Positions 15,647 to 24,820 are shown, counted from the stretch's first letter. The stretch: 64,000 nt of DNA from Rhodopseudomonas sp. BAL398 (GCF_033001325.1 NZ_CP133111.1:3674501-3738500), one strand, 5' to 3'. Notes: generated from the sequence alone by a model not told the origin. Made by a program: numbers and translations.

Positions 15647-16236
15647 TGAGTTACGATGCATGTCGCCTCGCGCTTTTGCCTGAAGCAGGGCGAGTGCGTC
15701 GCATAAATCAGTGTGTTGAACAAACTTGCGGATGCGAAGCTCATTCAGTTTCGGATCACTCGCCAGGTATTGTCGAGGATGAAGAGACGCTTCACTATTT
15801 GGTCCCGACACCAGAAGGACGCACGGAAAATGGCCATCTGAATCCCACTTTTCTGACGTCCGTAGATACCGAGGGATTAAGCGTCTTGCGCGACGGCGCT
15901 GCAGACGTTGAGTTTGAAATCACGGTGTCCGAACTTAGACCCCGTTGGAGTAGCAAAAGTCGCTCCCTCGATGGAGTAATGTCGTTCAAAGCATCCGCAG
16001 TCCGTTATCGTGGCGGCCAGCGACTTTGCTGCATCTATGATACTGGGTTGCCTGAGAAGCCCAATCACTGCGACTTAATGGCTCCAAGCTTGGAGAGTCT
16101 ATTTCCCGGTGGCTCAAAGACTGATCTGAAGAGGCGCCAACGAGCCCGACTGAAAGAGATTATTGATCAGATAGGAAATGGCTTTACCGAAGCCACGAAA
16201 TTCAGAGGTGGTCGATTGGCGCACCTTGTGAAATAG
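15646..16236 (+). CDS. Unrecognised protein, third gene of cargo cassette
   Basis: 196 residues from the ATG at 15646, which shares one base with the previous stop. Contains ETLHYLVPTPEGRTENGHLN, then PTFLTSVDTEGLSVLRDGAA and CCIYDTGLPEKPNHCDLMAP, and a basic C-terminal helix (KTDLKRRQRARLKEIIDQIG). The glSv...R and P-H-dL spacing is reminiscent of small sporadic proteins of unknown function. No catalytic motif is obvious. Tight coupling to the two preceding genes means the three are made together, as expected of a toxin-antitoxin or defence-type module (inference). Confidence 0.55.
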   Translation: MSYDACRLALLPEAGRVRRINQCVEQTCGCEAHSVSDHSPGIVEDEETLHYLVPTPEGRTENGHLNPTFLTSVDTEGLSVLRDGAADVEFEITVSELRPRWSSKSRSLDGVMSFKASAVRYRGGQRLCCIYDTGLPEKPNHCDLMAPSLESLFPGGSKTDLKRRQRARLKEIIDQIGNGFTEATKFRGGRLAHLVK

Positions 16237-16619
16237 CTAGCGCGTTCGCGGGCGTGCAGGGCCCCATAGATATCCGTTCTGCGCCGCTTAGTGGCCACGT
16301 TCAAAGATGAGCTTTCGAGAAATACGCGGGTCAAAAATCCGACGATGGGCGTTGGACCAGGCTATTAGTAGCTAGTGCGCTGTGTGGCCTTGTCGCGCCT
16401 GTCGAATAGCGCAGTCATGCCGCCATGTTCGGCGAATAGCATCGTGGCTCAGATCAAAACCGGCGGCACGGCGATTCCCGCCGCTGCCAGAACCCCTGCA
16501 CGCTTATTGATGAGCAATGCCCCTGCGATGCTCGAAAAGATCGGGCGGTGGTTGTCCGGACGACCGCATGGCCGACCGCCACCAGCCTCGCCCGCCGAGC
16601 ACTTTCGTTGGAATGGCAC

Positions 16620-16868
16620 CCGGCCTGACCTGCCCGACTTCGAGCTGCGGCCCTCAGCGCATTGATTTGGGTCGGCCGCTACATTTGTGCCGCCGCCGGG
16701 CGGGGGCGTTGTACGGGTTCCCCTGCGCATCTGAGCGCCAGCCCGGTCAAGCGTCCCGCCGGCTTCGAGCCGTGGCCGTCAGCGCATTGATTCGGATCGG
16801 CCGCTGCATTGTCCCGCCGCCGGGCCGGGGCGCTGGACGGGCTTCCCTGCGGCTTTTGTGCGCCTGGC
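16620..16868 (+). repeat. Imperfect tandem repeat, two units of about 123 bp
   Basis: Unit 1 (about 16620-16741) and unit 2 (about 16743-16868) share blocks in the same order: CTTCGAGC, GGCC then TCAGCGCATTGATT at 16655 and 16779, GGTCGGCCGCTACATT or GATCGGCCGCTGCATT, CCGCCGCCGGGC, and ACGGG-TTCCCTGCG. The units are diverged, so the duplication is not recent. No coding sense is evident. Confidence 0.6.
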
Positions 16869-16944
16869 TCTGGTCAGCCCCGAAAGGGAGCCGGCGTGGC
16901 GATCCGGGGCGACCGGTGGACATGGGTTTAGCCCAAGAATCGAA

Positions 16945-16969
16945 CGGTAGGGTTGCCGCTAGGGCTAAA
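16945..16969 (+). repeat. Right-end integrase arm-type sites
   Basis: CGGTAGGGTT (16945-16954) and CTAGGGCTAAA (16959-16969) align base for base with the pair upstream of int (4908-4932), with 20 of 25 positions identical and the same spacing and orientation. They lie about 40 nt inside the right attachment repeat, as expected for arm sites of a tyrosine integrase. Confidence 0.55.
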
Positions 16970-17009
16970 ACGGAAAAGTCGAAAATAAGCCAATTATTTC
17001 AGTCGTTTA

Positions 17010-17023
17010 TGGCGGAGAGAGTG
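17010..17023 (+). repeat. Right attachment repeat (within tRNA-Ser 3' end)
   Basis: TGGCGGAGAGAGTG, identical to 4752-4765. Integration here keeps the tRNA intact because the element carries the missing 3' end. Confidence 0.7.
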
Positions 17024-17099
17024 GGATTCGAACCCACGGTACGGTTTCCCGCACACACGCTTTCCAAGCGTGCGCCTTAAGCCACTCGGCCATCTCTCC
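17010..17099 (-). tRNA. tRNA-Ser (GGA)
   Basis: 90 nt including an encoded CCA. The acceptor GGAGAGA pairs with TCTCTCC, with G as discriminator. The anticodon arm has stem CACGC/GCGTG and loop TTGGAAA, giving anticodon GGA (reads UCC/UCU). A long class II variable arm (GTGCGGGAAACCGTAC region) and the T arm GGGTTCGAATCCC are present. The 3' end is the integration site of the island. Confidence 0.97.
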
Positions 17100-17479
17100 G
17101 TCGCCTTCTCATGACGGTGCCGGGCAATTTTGGCAAGGGATCGCGCCCCGGAACCGGCGCTTTTCCGCAACTGCTTGTTTAATTAATCGTTTTTTTGAGA
17201 TCCGGGCGCCAATGACGGGGCGTCGACGGCCTCTCTGGCCGTTTCAGCCGCCGAGCGGCAAGGCTGGGGATTCGCTCCGAGCCATGAGCATTGCGGCCAA
17301 GGCGGCGAAAACGCCGATTCAAGCCGCGGACACCCATTGGTCCATTCACGGGCGCCTCGGTATCGGGAAGGCAAATGCCCCCGCGCCAGAGCTGGCTCTG
17401 GGTAATCCAGAACTCGCGTCGCGATCCGATCCGATCCGGATTGCAGCACTGGTGAAGCGGCGGCCGAGAACTGGCCAGG
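17100..17479. other. Noncoding gap between tRNA-Ser and otsA
   Basis: 380 nt. Frames exist on both strands (for example minus 17183-17449) but have no recognisable motif or ribosome binding site. A short T-run (17190s) follows the tRNA promoter side. I see nothing else. Confidence 0.4.
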
Positions 17480-18955
17480 CTAGTTCAGGCGCGCGCTATC
17501 GCGTCCGCCCAAGCCACGCGGGGGCCATACGGTCGTGGGGATTTCAATGGCTGACTGATCGGCTGCGTTATGCGCGTTGACGCTATGCGCGCTCTGCAGG
17601 GTGTCGACGAAATCGGCGAACCAGCGCTGGATGCTGTTGGTGCGCAACTTGTCCATCATCGCCTCCCAGCGCATCCGCCGTTCATGGAGCGGCATCGACA
17701 GCGCTGTAGCCAGGGTGCGCGCCATGCCGTCGATATCGTGCGGGTTGACCAGGAGCGCGGTTTCCAGCTCATTGGCGGCGCCGGCGAATTTCGACAGCAC
17801 CAGCACGCCGGGATCAACCGGATTCTGCGCGGCAACATATTCCTTCGCCACCAGGTTCATGCCGTCCTGGAGCGGCGTTACCAGCCCGACCTGCGCGGTG
17901 CGATACAGGCCGGCAAGCACGGTCTGACGAAAACCTTTGTTGAGATAGCGGATCGGGGTCCAGTCGGCTTCGCCGAGCCGCCCGTTGACGTCGCTCACCA
18001 GTCGGGCGAGGTCGGCTTGGAGATTTCCATAGGCCTCGATCGTGCCCCGCGAGGGCGTGGCGATCTGCAGCAACGACACCGTGCGCTGCAAGGCGGTATG
18101 CTGGGTCAGCATCCGGTCGAAAGCGTTGATGCGGTTGATCAACCCCTTGGAATAATCCAGCCGATCCACCCCGATCACCAGCTTCTCGCCATTCAGGCTT
18201 CTGCGCAACCGCGAGACGTCCGGATGCGACACCGCCTTGTGAGCCTGCTGGGCAAATTTATCGGCATCGATCCCGATCGGGAACACGGCGCATCGTGAGG
18301 TTCCGTAGCTCGAGGTCACGCTGTCGCGGCTGACGCGCAGCCCCAAATCGATCTTCAAATAGGAGAGAAAATTCTGCTGATCCTCGTCGGTCTGAAAGCC
18401 GATCAGATCATAGGCCAGCATCGCCTCGATCAATTCGCGATGATGCGGCACGCTGCCGATGGTGGCGCGCGATGGCCATGGCGTATGCAGAAAAAATCCA
18501 AGCGGATGGTCGACGCCCTGGTCGCGCAATTCGGCGCCGAGCGCGAGAAAATGGTAATCCTGAATCCAGAACACGGTGTCGGGCTTGCGGAACCGCAATA
18601 ATGCCCGCGCCATGAAGGCGTTGACCTCGCGATAGGATTGATAATCGTCCTGGGTGACGCGGATCAGATCCGGCCGAGAATGCAACGCCGGCCAAAGCGC
18701 GGAATTGGCAAATCCTTCGTAATAGCCGCCGTAATGCGCGGCTGGCAGGTCGAGCATCGCCAAAGCGCCGGTGCCGAGCGCTTCGATCTGTGCAAATGGG
18801 TCTTTCTGTGCCCCGTCACGCACTCGGCCACTGGAACCGACCCAGATGGCCCCGGACTTCTCAACCACTGGCAGCAATGCCGCTGCCAAGCCTCCCGTCA
18901 TCGGCTCATTTGCTGTGGCGCGCGCGACCCGATTGGAGACGACTACGAGATTCAC
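17480..18955 (-). CDS. otsA: Alpha,alpha-trehalose-phosphate synthase (UDP-forming)
   Basis: 491 residues if started at the GTG at 18955, which has a strong GGAGGAG ribosome binding site 5 nt upstream and gives the typical N-terminus (V/M)NLVVVSNRVA; the frame is open further upstream without support. GT20 motifs are present: GGLAAAL near residue 23, WIQDYHFLALGAELR, the UDP-glucose/phosphate-binding VIGVDRLDYSKGLINR, and DGMNLVAKEY. The enzyme joins UDP-glucose and glucose-6-phosphate into trehalose-6-phosphate in the cytoplasm. It is the last gene after otsB (168 nt gap) and the MFS gene. Trehalose serves in osmotic and desiccation stress. Confidence 0.96.
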   Translation of the reverse strand: MNLVVVSNRVARATANEPMTGGLAAALLPVVEKSGAIWVGSSGRVRDGAQKDPFAQIEALGTGALAMLDLPAAHYGGYYEGFANSALWPALHSRPDLIRVTQDDYQSYREVNAFMARALLRFRKPDTVFWIQDYHFLALGAELRDQGVDHPLGFFLHTPWPSRATIGSVPHHRELIEAMLAYDLIGFQTDEDQQNFLSYLKIDLGLRVSRDSVTSSYGTSRCAVFPIGIDADKFAQQAHKAVSHPDVSRLRRSLNGEKLVIGVDRLDYSKGLINRINAFDRMLTQHTALQRTVSLLQIATPSRGTIEAYGNLQADLARLVSDVNGRLGEADWTPIRYLNKGFRQTVLAGLYRTAQVGLVTPLQDGMNLVAKEYVAAQNPVDPGVLVLSKFAGAANELETALLVNPHDIDGMARTLATALSMPLHERRMRWEAMMDKLRTNSIQRWFADFVDTLQSAHSVNAHNAADQSAIEIPTTVWPPRGLGGRDSARLN

Positions 18956-19123
18956 TGAAACTCCTCCGACTTTGCGAGCGTATCTCTCCGGACGTATTAA
19001 AGCTCGCGATATTAACAGCTGTTCATCGAAATCGTTCCGATGCAAATTGGCTGGGAGCGGCGCTTTTGCGATCGGTTCCCATGCGCAATGCCGTTATTGC
19101 GTTTCCACCGCACCAATCTCTGC

Positions 19124-19945
19124 CTAATTCGCCTGACCGTTTCCCGCCAACTGCGCCAGCCATTCGCGCACATCGCTGGGTTGATCGAAATGGCCGGCCA
19201 CGCCTTCGGCATAACGGCCGACCGAAAAGGCCAGCCCCTGCAGCTCAGGCATGATCGCAAACACCGTCTCATCCGTGACGTCGTCGCCGAGAAACACCGG
19301 ACGCCGGCCCTTGAATGGCTCGTGATTCATCAATTCGCGCACGCCGGTCGCCTTGGTGAAACCAACATGCTTGATTTCGCAGACCGACTTGCCGGGCATG
19401 ACTTCGATCGGCGCGTCCGGATAGTCGGCGCGGATTGCATGCACCGCGTCGTAGATCGTCTGCTCATATTGCGGCGCCAGCCGGAAATGCAGGGCCAGCG
19501 AATAGCCCTTGTCTTCGAGCAGGATGCCGGGGCTGAGCTTGGCGATCGCGGCCAGACGGCCCTTCATCTCCGGATCCAGCGGCGGCGCATGCGCGGACAC
19601 CGCCTCGTTCTCGACCGCCAGCCGCATTTCCGCGCCATGGCCGCCGACCGCCGGAAACCGCGTCGGTGCAAAAATCAAATCGATATCGTTGAGCGAGCGG
19701 CCGCTCACCAGAGCCAATGCGCCCGAGGTCCGCTTCACCAGCTCGGTCAATGATTGCTCGAGGCCCGGCGGCACCCACACTTCGCGGGGCGTCTGCGCCA
19801 GATCGAGCAAGGTGCCGTCGATGTCCAGCAACAACGCGCATTGATCGAGGGGCGGAATGATTGCGCTTGGCGCAGGCCGGTCCGGCGACGCGGTGGCCCG
19901 CGATGCACGATCCGCGGATGCCTGATCTGCCAAAGTCTGTTTCAT
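19124..19945 (-). CDS. otsB: Trehalose-phosphatase
   Basis: 273 residues from the ATG at 19945, preceded by AAAGGAAA. HAD-family motifs: nucleophile motif LLLDIDGTLLD (Asp nucleophile near residue 42), the SGRS segment, and motif IV GDDVTDETVF. It removes phosphate from trehalose-6-phosphate made by OtsA. The start overlaps the MFS stop (ATGA), so the two are co-translated. The reading frame continues upstream into a frame antisense-shifted within the MFS gene, which is not part of the protein. Confidence 0.95.
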   Translation of the reverse strand: MKQTLADQASADRASRATASPDRPAPSAIIPPLDQCALLLDIDGTLLDLAQTPREVWVPPGLEQSLTELVKRTSGALALVSGRSLNDIDLIFAPTRFPAVGGHGAEMRLAVENEAVSAHAPPLDPEMKGRLAAIAKLSPGILLEDKGYSLALHFRLAPQYEQTIYDAVHAIRADYPDAPIEVMPGKSVCEIKHVGFTKATGVRELMNHEPFKGRRPVFLGDDVTDETVFAIMPELQGLAFSVGRYAEGVAGHFDQPSDVREWLAQLAGNGQAN

Positions 19946-21423
19946 GTCGTTTCCTTTATTATTGCCGCAAGCGGTTGCGCCACCGCTTCCAGTGATTTGC
20001 GTTCTGCGGCGATACCATAGCGCCATCCGACCCATGCCGCGCCCAGCATCAAGGCCGATCCCAGCAGATACCCTGCGAAAACCGTGCCGCGCGATCCGGT
20101 ATCGATCAGCGCGCCAAACAGTGCCGGCCCCGCGACGCCGCCGATCCCGGTGCCGATCGCATAGAACAGCGCGATTGCCAGCGCCCTGACCTCGAGCGGA
20201 AAGGTCTCGCTGACGGTGAGATAGGCGGCGCTCGCCGCCGGCGAGGCGAAGAAGAAGATCACCATCCAGGCGATGGTCTGGCTCTGCGCGCTGAGCGCGC
20301 CGATCGAGAACAGATAGCCCGACAACGCAAGCAGGAAGCCGGAGACCGCATAGGTGAACGGAATCATCACCCGGCGTCCCAACGTGTCGAACAATCGGCC
20401 GAGCAGCAGGGGCCCGAGAAAATTGCCGGCCGCGAAGGGCAGGATGTACCAGCCGATCTGGCTCGACGCGATGCCGAAGAATTCGGTCAGCACCAGTGCA
20501 TAGGTGAAGAAGATCGCGTTGTAAAAAAACGCCTGCGCGGTCATCAAGGCCAGACCGACCAGCGAGCGCTGGCGATACAGCGTGAACAGCGTCTGCGCGA
20601 CCTCGCGCAACGGCGTGTGGCTGCGGGTCTGCAGGCGGATTTTCGGCAACGGCCGCGCCACGTCCGGATCGGCCGTTGCATGCCGCTCGATCTCCGTGAC
20701 GATCGCATCGGCGCGTTCGGGATCGCCGTGGATCATCAGCCAGCGTGGGCTTTCCGGAATCCACAGCCGCATCGTGAACACCACGAGGCCGAGCACCGCA
20801 CCGGTCAGATAGGCCAGCCGCCAGCCGATGTCGGGGCCGACCACGGCGGGATCGAGCAGCACGATCGCGGCGACCGCGCCGATCGCGGCGCCAATCCAGA
20901 AACTGCCATTGATGACCAGATCGGTCCAGCCACGATAGCGCGCCGGCACCAATTCCTGAATCGTCGAATTGATCGCGGTGTACTCGCCGCCGATTCCCGC
21001 CCCGGTCAGGAAGCGAAACAACGCGTAGCTCGTCACGCTCCAGGACAGCGCCGTTGCGGCGGTCGCGGTGAGATAGAGCGCCAGCGTGATGAAGAACAGC
21101 TTCTTGCGGCCGATCCGGTCGGTGAGCCAACCGAATCCCAGCGCACCCAGCACCGCGCCGGCCAGATAGGCGCTGTTGGCGAGGCCGACATCGAGATTGG
21201 AAAAGCGCAGCGTCGGGCTGTCTTTCAGTGCCCCGGACAGTGCGCCCGCCAGCGTCACTTCGAGGCCGTCGAGAATCCAGGTCACTCCCAGCGCGAACAC
21301 GACGCGGGTGTGAAATCCACTCCAGCGCAGGCTGTCGAGCCGATAGGGAATGTCGGTCTCGATGATACGCGCGGCGAAAACCGGTCCCGTTGTCTCAGCG
21401 GCGGCGCTGTGTCGACTGGTCAT
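19942..21423 (-). CDS. MFS transporter, sugar-porter type
   Basis: 493 residues with 12 predicted membrane segments. Sugar/organic-acid porter motifs of the major facilitator superfamily are present: GWLTDRIGRKKLF after TM2, the FRFLTGAGIGGEY segment in TM4-5, PESPRWLM before the central loop, and GRLFDTLGRRVM in the second half. The closest types by eye are aromatic-acid/metabolite porters. It is the first gene of the otsB-otsA operon and overlaps otsB by 4 nt. A role in moving trehalose or a precursor is suggested only by this coupling. Confidence 0.9.
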   Translation of the reverse strand: MTSRHSAAAETTGPVFAARIIETDIPYRLDSLRWSGFHTRVVFALGVTWILDGLEVTLAGALSGALKDSPTLRFSNLDVGLANSAYLAGAVLGALGFGWLTDRIGRKKLFFITLALYLTATAATALSWSVTSYALFRFLTGAGIGGEYTAINSTIQELVPARYRGWTDLVINGSFWIGAAIGAVAAIVLLDPAVVGPDIGWRLAYLTGAVLGLVVFTMRLWIPESPRWLMIHGDPERADAIVTEIERHATADPDVARPLPKIRLQTRSHTPLREVAQTLFTLYRQRSLVGLALMTAQAFFYNAIFFTYALVLTEFFGIASSQIGWYILPFAAGNFLGPLLLGRLFDTLGRRVMIPFTYAVSGFLLALSGYLFSIGALSAQSQTIAWMVIFFFASPAASAAYLTVSETFPLEVRALAIALFYAIGTGIGGVAGPALFGALIDTGSRGTVFAGYLLGSALMLGAAWVGWRYGIAAERKSLEAVAQPLAAIIKETT

Positions 21424-21757
21424 TCCGCCCTGCTCCGGCCTCTTTCAATTCCTTGCGGACACCGAAGCGCGGCAACCACACCCATAAATATTGGATCACA
21501 TCTAGGTAACCGGGATGCGGCGCATCAGTTCCCGCTTGGCCGCAATCGCCCCGCCCGCAGCACAGGCCAAAGCGCGTGAGTCAGCAATGCCGGCGCTGCC
21601 GCCACATGCCGATGCCAGCGCGCAACGCAGCCGCTTCCAATACCAATCTTCCGATACCAATGACGTGACGATGACTTCGAAGTTGAAAATCCCAGTTGCA
21701 AAGTCCGGCCGCAATGCTTCTAATTAGACCAATTAAAAAGCATGGGGAGGCCTGAGC
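21424..21757. other. Divergent noncoding gap between MFS gene and coxS
   Basis: 334 nt separating the minus-strand trehalose operon from the plus-strand cox genes. A minus-strand frame at 21502-21714 has no motif and is not called. A promoter-like pair lies at 21696-21724 (listed separately). Confidence 0.4.
21696..21724 (+). promoter_or_regulatory. Candidate sigma-70 promoter for the cox genes
   Basis: TTGCAA (21696-21701), a 17-nt spacer, then TCTAAT (21719-21724), 33 nt upstream of the coxS GTG at 21758. Matches to the consensus are 4 of 6 and 5 of 6. Confidence 0.4.
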
Positions 21758-22243
21758 GTGTCAACAGTGTCACTGACAGTCAATGGCAAATCGGTCACGG
21801 CGGAGGTCGAGGATCGGACTTTGCTCGTGCAGTTGCTGCGCGACCATCTGGGCCTGACCGGCACCCATGTCGGCTGCGATACCAGCCAGTGCGGCGCCTG
21901 CATCGTCCATATCGACGGACGCGCGGTGAAATCCTGCACCACTTTGGTCGGCCAGGCCAATGGCGCCAATGTCACCACCATCGAAGGCATCGCCAGGGGC
22001 GACGAGCTGCACCCGATGCAAGCGGCGTTTCGCGACAATCACGGTCTGCAATGCGGCTATTGCACGCCCGGCATGATCATGTCGGCGATCGATATCGTCA
22101 ACCGCCATGATGGCGACCTCGACGAGGACACGGTCCGGCAGGAGCTCGAGGGCAATATCTGCCGCTGCACCGGGTACCACAACATCGTCAAATCGGTGCT
22201 CGATGCGGCCTCCCGCATGAAGATGAAGCAGGCCGCGGAATAG
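21758..22243 (+). CDS. Molybdenum hydroxylase 2Fe-2S subunit (CoxS-like)
   Basis: 161 residues from a GTG at 21758 with GGGGAGG upstream. The plant-type 2Fe-2S cluster is formed by CDTSQCGAC and a further Cys (VKSC), and the second cluster by CGYCTPGM and CRCTGYHNI. The small subunit carries electrons from the Mo site to FAD. The large subunit follows after 100 nt and the FAD subunit after a repeat element. The electron-transfer role is well established for the family; the substrate is not deducible from this subunit. Confidence 0.94.
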   Translation: MSTVSLTVNGKSVTAEVEDRTLLVQLLRDHLGLTGTHVGCDTSQCGACIVHIDGRAVKSCTTLVGQANGANVTTIEGIARGDELHPMQAAFRDNHGLQCGYCTPGMIMSAIDIVNRHDGDLDEDTVRQELEGNICRCTGYHNIVKSVLDAASRMKMKQAAE

Positions 22244-22346
22244 CTCCGCGCCGCTCGGTTTTTGAACGATCCAATTTCAAATCAAGGGTGCCGTCCGCGT
22301 TGTTCGCATTGTCGCGCGATCGAAGCATCCGACAGGGAGAGACGTC

Positions 22347-24701
22347 ATGGGCGTTGAAGGCATTGGCAAAAGCGTTGTGCGGAAGGAAGACCGTCGCTTC
22401 ATCACCGGCAAGGGCCGCTATGTCGACGACATCAAGATTCACGGCATGACCTTCGCGCATTTCGTGCGCAGCCCCCACGCCCACGCCAAGGTCAAGAGCA
22501 TCGACGCCACCGAGGCCAAGAAGATGCCGGGCGTGGTCGACGTGCTGACCGGCCAGCAGATCGTCGACGACAAGATCGGCAATCTGATCTGCGGCTGGGC
22601 GGTGCATTCGAAGGACGGCTCGGCGATGAAGATGGGCGCGTGGCCGGCGATGGCGCCGGAAACCGTGCGCTTTGTCGGCCAGGCGGTCGCGGTGGTGATT
22701 GCCGAGACCAAGAACCAGGCCCGCGACGCGGCCGAAGCCGTCGTGGTCGATTATGAAGAACTGCCGAGCGCCCACCATATCAAGATGGCGATCGCGCCCG
22801 GCGCGCCGCAGCTTCACCCCGAAGCCCCCGGCAATATCGTCTATGATTGGGAGATCGGCGACGCCAAGGCGGTCGACGACGCCTTCGCCAAGGCCGCCAA
22901 TGTGGTCAACTTCGAGCTGGTCAACAACCGGCTGGTGCCGAACGCGATGGAGCCGCGTGCGGCACTGGCCGAATATAACGAAGCCGAAGAACACTTCACG
23001 CTGTACACCACCTCGCAGAATCCGCATGTGGCACGGCTGGTGCTGTCGGCATTCTACAATGTCGCGCCCGAGAACAAGCTGCGGGTGGTGGCGCCCGATG
23101 TCGGCGGCGGCTTCGGCTCCAAGATCTTCATCTATCCGGAAGAGATGGTGGCGCTGTGGGCGTCCAAGAAGGTTCGCCGTCCGGTGAAATGGACCGGCGA
23201 CCGCAACGAGGCGTTCCTCACCGACGCCCACGGCCGCGACCATATCTCCAAGGCCGAGATGGCGTTCGACAAGGACAACAAGATCCTCGGCCTGCGGGTC
23301 ACCACCCACGCCAATTTCGGCGCCTATATGTCGCTGTTCTCGTCCTCGGTGCCGACTTATCTGTACGCCACGCTGCTGTCGGGGCAGTACAACATTCCGG
23401 CGATCCATGCCGAGGTGATCGGGGTCTACACCAACTCCACCCCGGTCGACGCCTATCGGGGCGCGGGGCGTCCGGAGGCCTGCTATCTGCTGGAGCGGCT
23501 GATGGAGACCGCGGCGCGGCAGCTGAAGGTCGATCCGGCCGAGTTGCGGCGCAAGAATTTCATCACCAGCTTCCCGCACCAGACCCCGGTGATCATGGCC
23601 TATGACATCGGCGATTTCGGCGCCTCGCTCGACGCCGCCTTGAAGGAAATCGATTATGCCGGTTTCCCGGCGCGCCAGGCCAAGGCCAAGTCCGAAGGCA
23701 AGCTGCGCGGCTTGGGCTTTTCCTGCTACATCGAGGCCTGCGGCATCGCGCCGTCGAAGGCGGTGGGCTCGCTCGGCGCCGGCGTCGGATTGTGGGAATC
23801 CGCCGAGGTTCGTGTCAATCCGGTCGGCACCATCGAGATCCTGACCGGCAGTCACAGCCACGGCCAGGGCCATGAGACCACCTTTGCGCAGCTGGTCGCG
23901 GATCGCCTCGGGATTCCGATCAGCCAGGTCTCGATCGTCCATGGCGACACCGACAAGGTGCAGTTCGGCATGGGCACCTATGGGTCACGCTCGGCAGCAG
24001 TGGGCATGTCGGCGATCTTCAAGGCGATGGAAAAGGTCGAGAGCAAGGCCAAGAAAATCGCCGCGCATCAGCTCGAGGCCTCCGAAGACGACATCGTGAT
24101 CGAGAACGGCGAGTTCAAAGTCACCGGCACCGACAAATCGATCGCGCTGCCGATGGTGGCGCTGGCCGCCTACACCGCGCACAATCTGCCCGACGGCATG
24201 GAGCCCGGTCTCAAGGAAGGCGCGTTCTACGACCCGACCAACTTCACCTTCCCGGCCGGCTCCTATATCTGCGAGGTCGAGGTCGATCCCGGCACCGGCA
24301 AGACCACGATCGTCAATTTCGTCGCGGTCGACGATTTCGGCCGGCTGATCAATCCGATGATCGTCGAGGGCCAGGTCCATGGCGGTCTGGTCCAGGGCAT
24401 CGGCCAGGCGATCCTCGAAGCCGCGGTCTATGACGACACCGGCCAGCTGATCACCGCGTCGTTCATGGATTACGCGATGCCGCGCGCCGACGACGTGCCG
24501 TCGTTCAAGCTGTCGCACACCACCACTTTGTGTCCGGGCAATCCGCTCGGCGTCAAGGGCTGCGGCGAGGCCGGCGCGATCGGCGCCTCGGCGGCGGTGA
24601 TCAATGCCATCACCGACGCAATCGGCCACAACAATCTGGAGATGCCGGCGACCCCGGACCGGGTCTGGCACGCGATGCAGCTGCAGCAGGCGGCGGAATA
24701 G
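22347..24701 (+). CDS. Molybdenum hydroxylase large subunit, form II CoxL-like
   Basis: 784 residues starting [20 protein letters not shown] after AGGGAGAGACGTC. Moco-binding motifs are [10 protein letters not shown] and [10 protein letters not shown], the latter with the catalytic Glu. The active-site loop is [10 protein letters not shown], the form II signature, not the AYxCSFR loop with the Cu-binding Cys of true CO dehydrogenase. It is thus a CODH-homologous hydroxylase of unknown substrate, often annotated misleadingly as CO dehydrogenase. The partner genes are coxS upstream and coxM downstream. The paralogue at 1178 has a different loop. Confidence 0.94.
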   Translation: MGVEGIGKSVVRKEDRRFITGKGRYVDDIKIHGMTFAHFVRSPHAHAKVKSIDATEAKKMPGVVDVLTGQQIVDDKIGNLICGWAVHSKDGSAMKMGAWPAMAPETVRFVGQAVAVVIAETKNQARDAAEAVVVDYEELPSAHHIKMAIAPGAPQLHPEAPGNIVYDWEIGDAKAVDDAFAKAANVVNFELVNNRLVPNAMEPRAALAEYNEAEEHFTLYTTSQNPHVARLVLSAFYNVAPENKLRVVAPDVGGGFGSKIFIYPEEMVALWASKKVRRPVKWTGDRNEAFLTDAHGRDHISKAEMAFDKDNKILGLRVTTHANFGAYMSLFSSSVPTYLYATLLSGQYNIPAIHAEVIGVYTNSTPVDAYRGAGRPEACYLLERLMETAARQLKVDPAELRRKNFITSFPHQTPVIMAYDIGDFGASLDAALKEIDYAGFPARQAKAKSEGKLRGLGFSCYIEACGIAPSKAVGSLGAGVGLWESAEVRVNPVGTIEILTGSHSHGQGHETTFAQLVADRLGIPISQVSIVHGDTDKVQFGMGTYGSRSAAVGMSAIFKAMEKVESKAKKIAAHQLEASEDDIVIENGEFKVTGTDKSIALPMVALAAYTAHNLPDGMEPGLKEGAFYDPTNFTFPAGSYICEVEVDPGTGKTTIVNFVAVDDFGRLINPMIVEGQVHGGLVQGIGQAILEAAVYDDTGQLITASFMDYAMPRADDVPSFKLSHTTTLCPGNPLGVKGCGEAGAIGASAAVINAITDAIGHNNLEMPATPDRVWHAMQLQQAAE

Positions 24702-24709
24702 ACGGGTTC

Positions 24710-24820
24710 GTCATTGCGAGCCGATCGGTCGGCGCAAAGCGCCGGCCGATCGAGCCAAGCAATCCAGGAGCAACGCACACAGCCCTGGATTGCTTCGTCG
24801 CTTCGCTCCTCGCAATGACG
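24710..24820. repeat. Palindromic intergenic repeat, family A copy 1
   Basis: Ends GTCATTGCGAG (24710-24720) and CTCGCAATGACG (24809-24820), with inner arms AAGCAATCCAGG and CCTGGATTGCTTCG. The same modules recur at 33591-33711 and 62059-62145. It can fold into a long hairpin and sits between coxL and coxM of one operon, so it may be transcribed. Confidence 0.8.

Larger units (their letters stand above)
16237..17009. other. Noncoding right end of the island
   Basis: About 770 nt with no supported gene. It holds a tandem repeat of about 123 bp (16620-16868), the right arm-type sites (16945-16969), and ends at the tRNA. A minus-strand frame (16449-16730) ends in a hydrophobic stretch but lies partly over the repeat and has no other support. 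Confidence 0.5.
4752..17023. mobile_element. Integrated genetic island with P4-like integration and replication genes
   Basis: A 14-bp direct repeat TGGCGGAGAGAGTG occurs at 4752-4765 and again at 17010-17023, where it is the 3' end of tRNA-Ser(GGA). Between them lie a tyrosine integrase, small coupled genes, a primase, an SF3 helicase, iteron repeats and a three-gene cargo cassette. No structural phage genes, relaxase or conjugation genes are seen, so it resembles a phage satellite or integrative plasmid-like element. The integrase sits at the end away from the tRNA, an arrangement less usual than integrase next to tRNA. Confidence 0.8.

Noticed and set aside
16449-16730. Minus-strand 93-codon frame with a hydrophobic C-terminus
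   Set aside because: Half of it lies in the tandem repeat and no start signal or family was recognised.
17183-17449. Minus-strand 88-codon frame after tRNA-Ser
   Set aside because: No ribosome binding site or recognisable motif; composition looks noncoding.
19124-21130. A single 668-codon frame joining otsB to a long upstream segment
   Set aside because: The upstream part is the wrong frame of the MFS gene; otsB starts at the ATG at 19945 with its own ribosome binding site.
22188-23942. 584-codon minus-strand frame opposite the cox large subunit
   Set aside because: A GC-driven shadow frame; the plus strand carries clear molybdenum hydroxylase motifs.
22347-24701. True aerobic CO dehydrogenase
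   Set aside because: The active-site loop is AYRGAGR, lacking the Cu-binding Cys of AYxCSFR.
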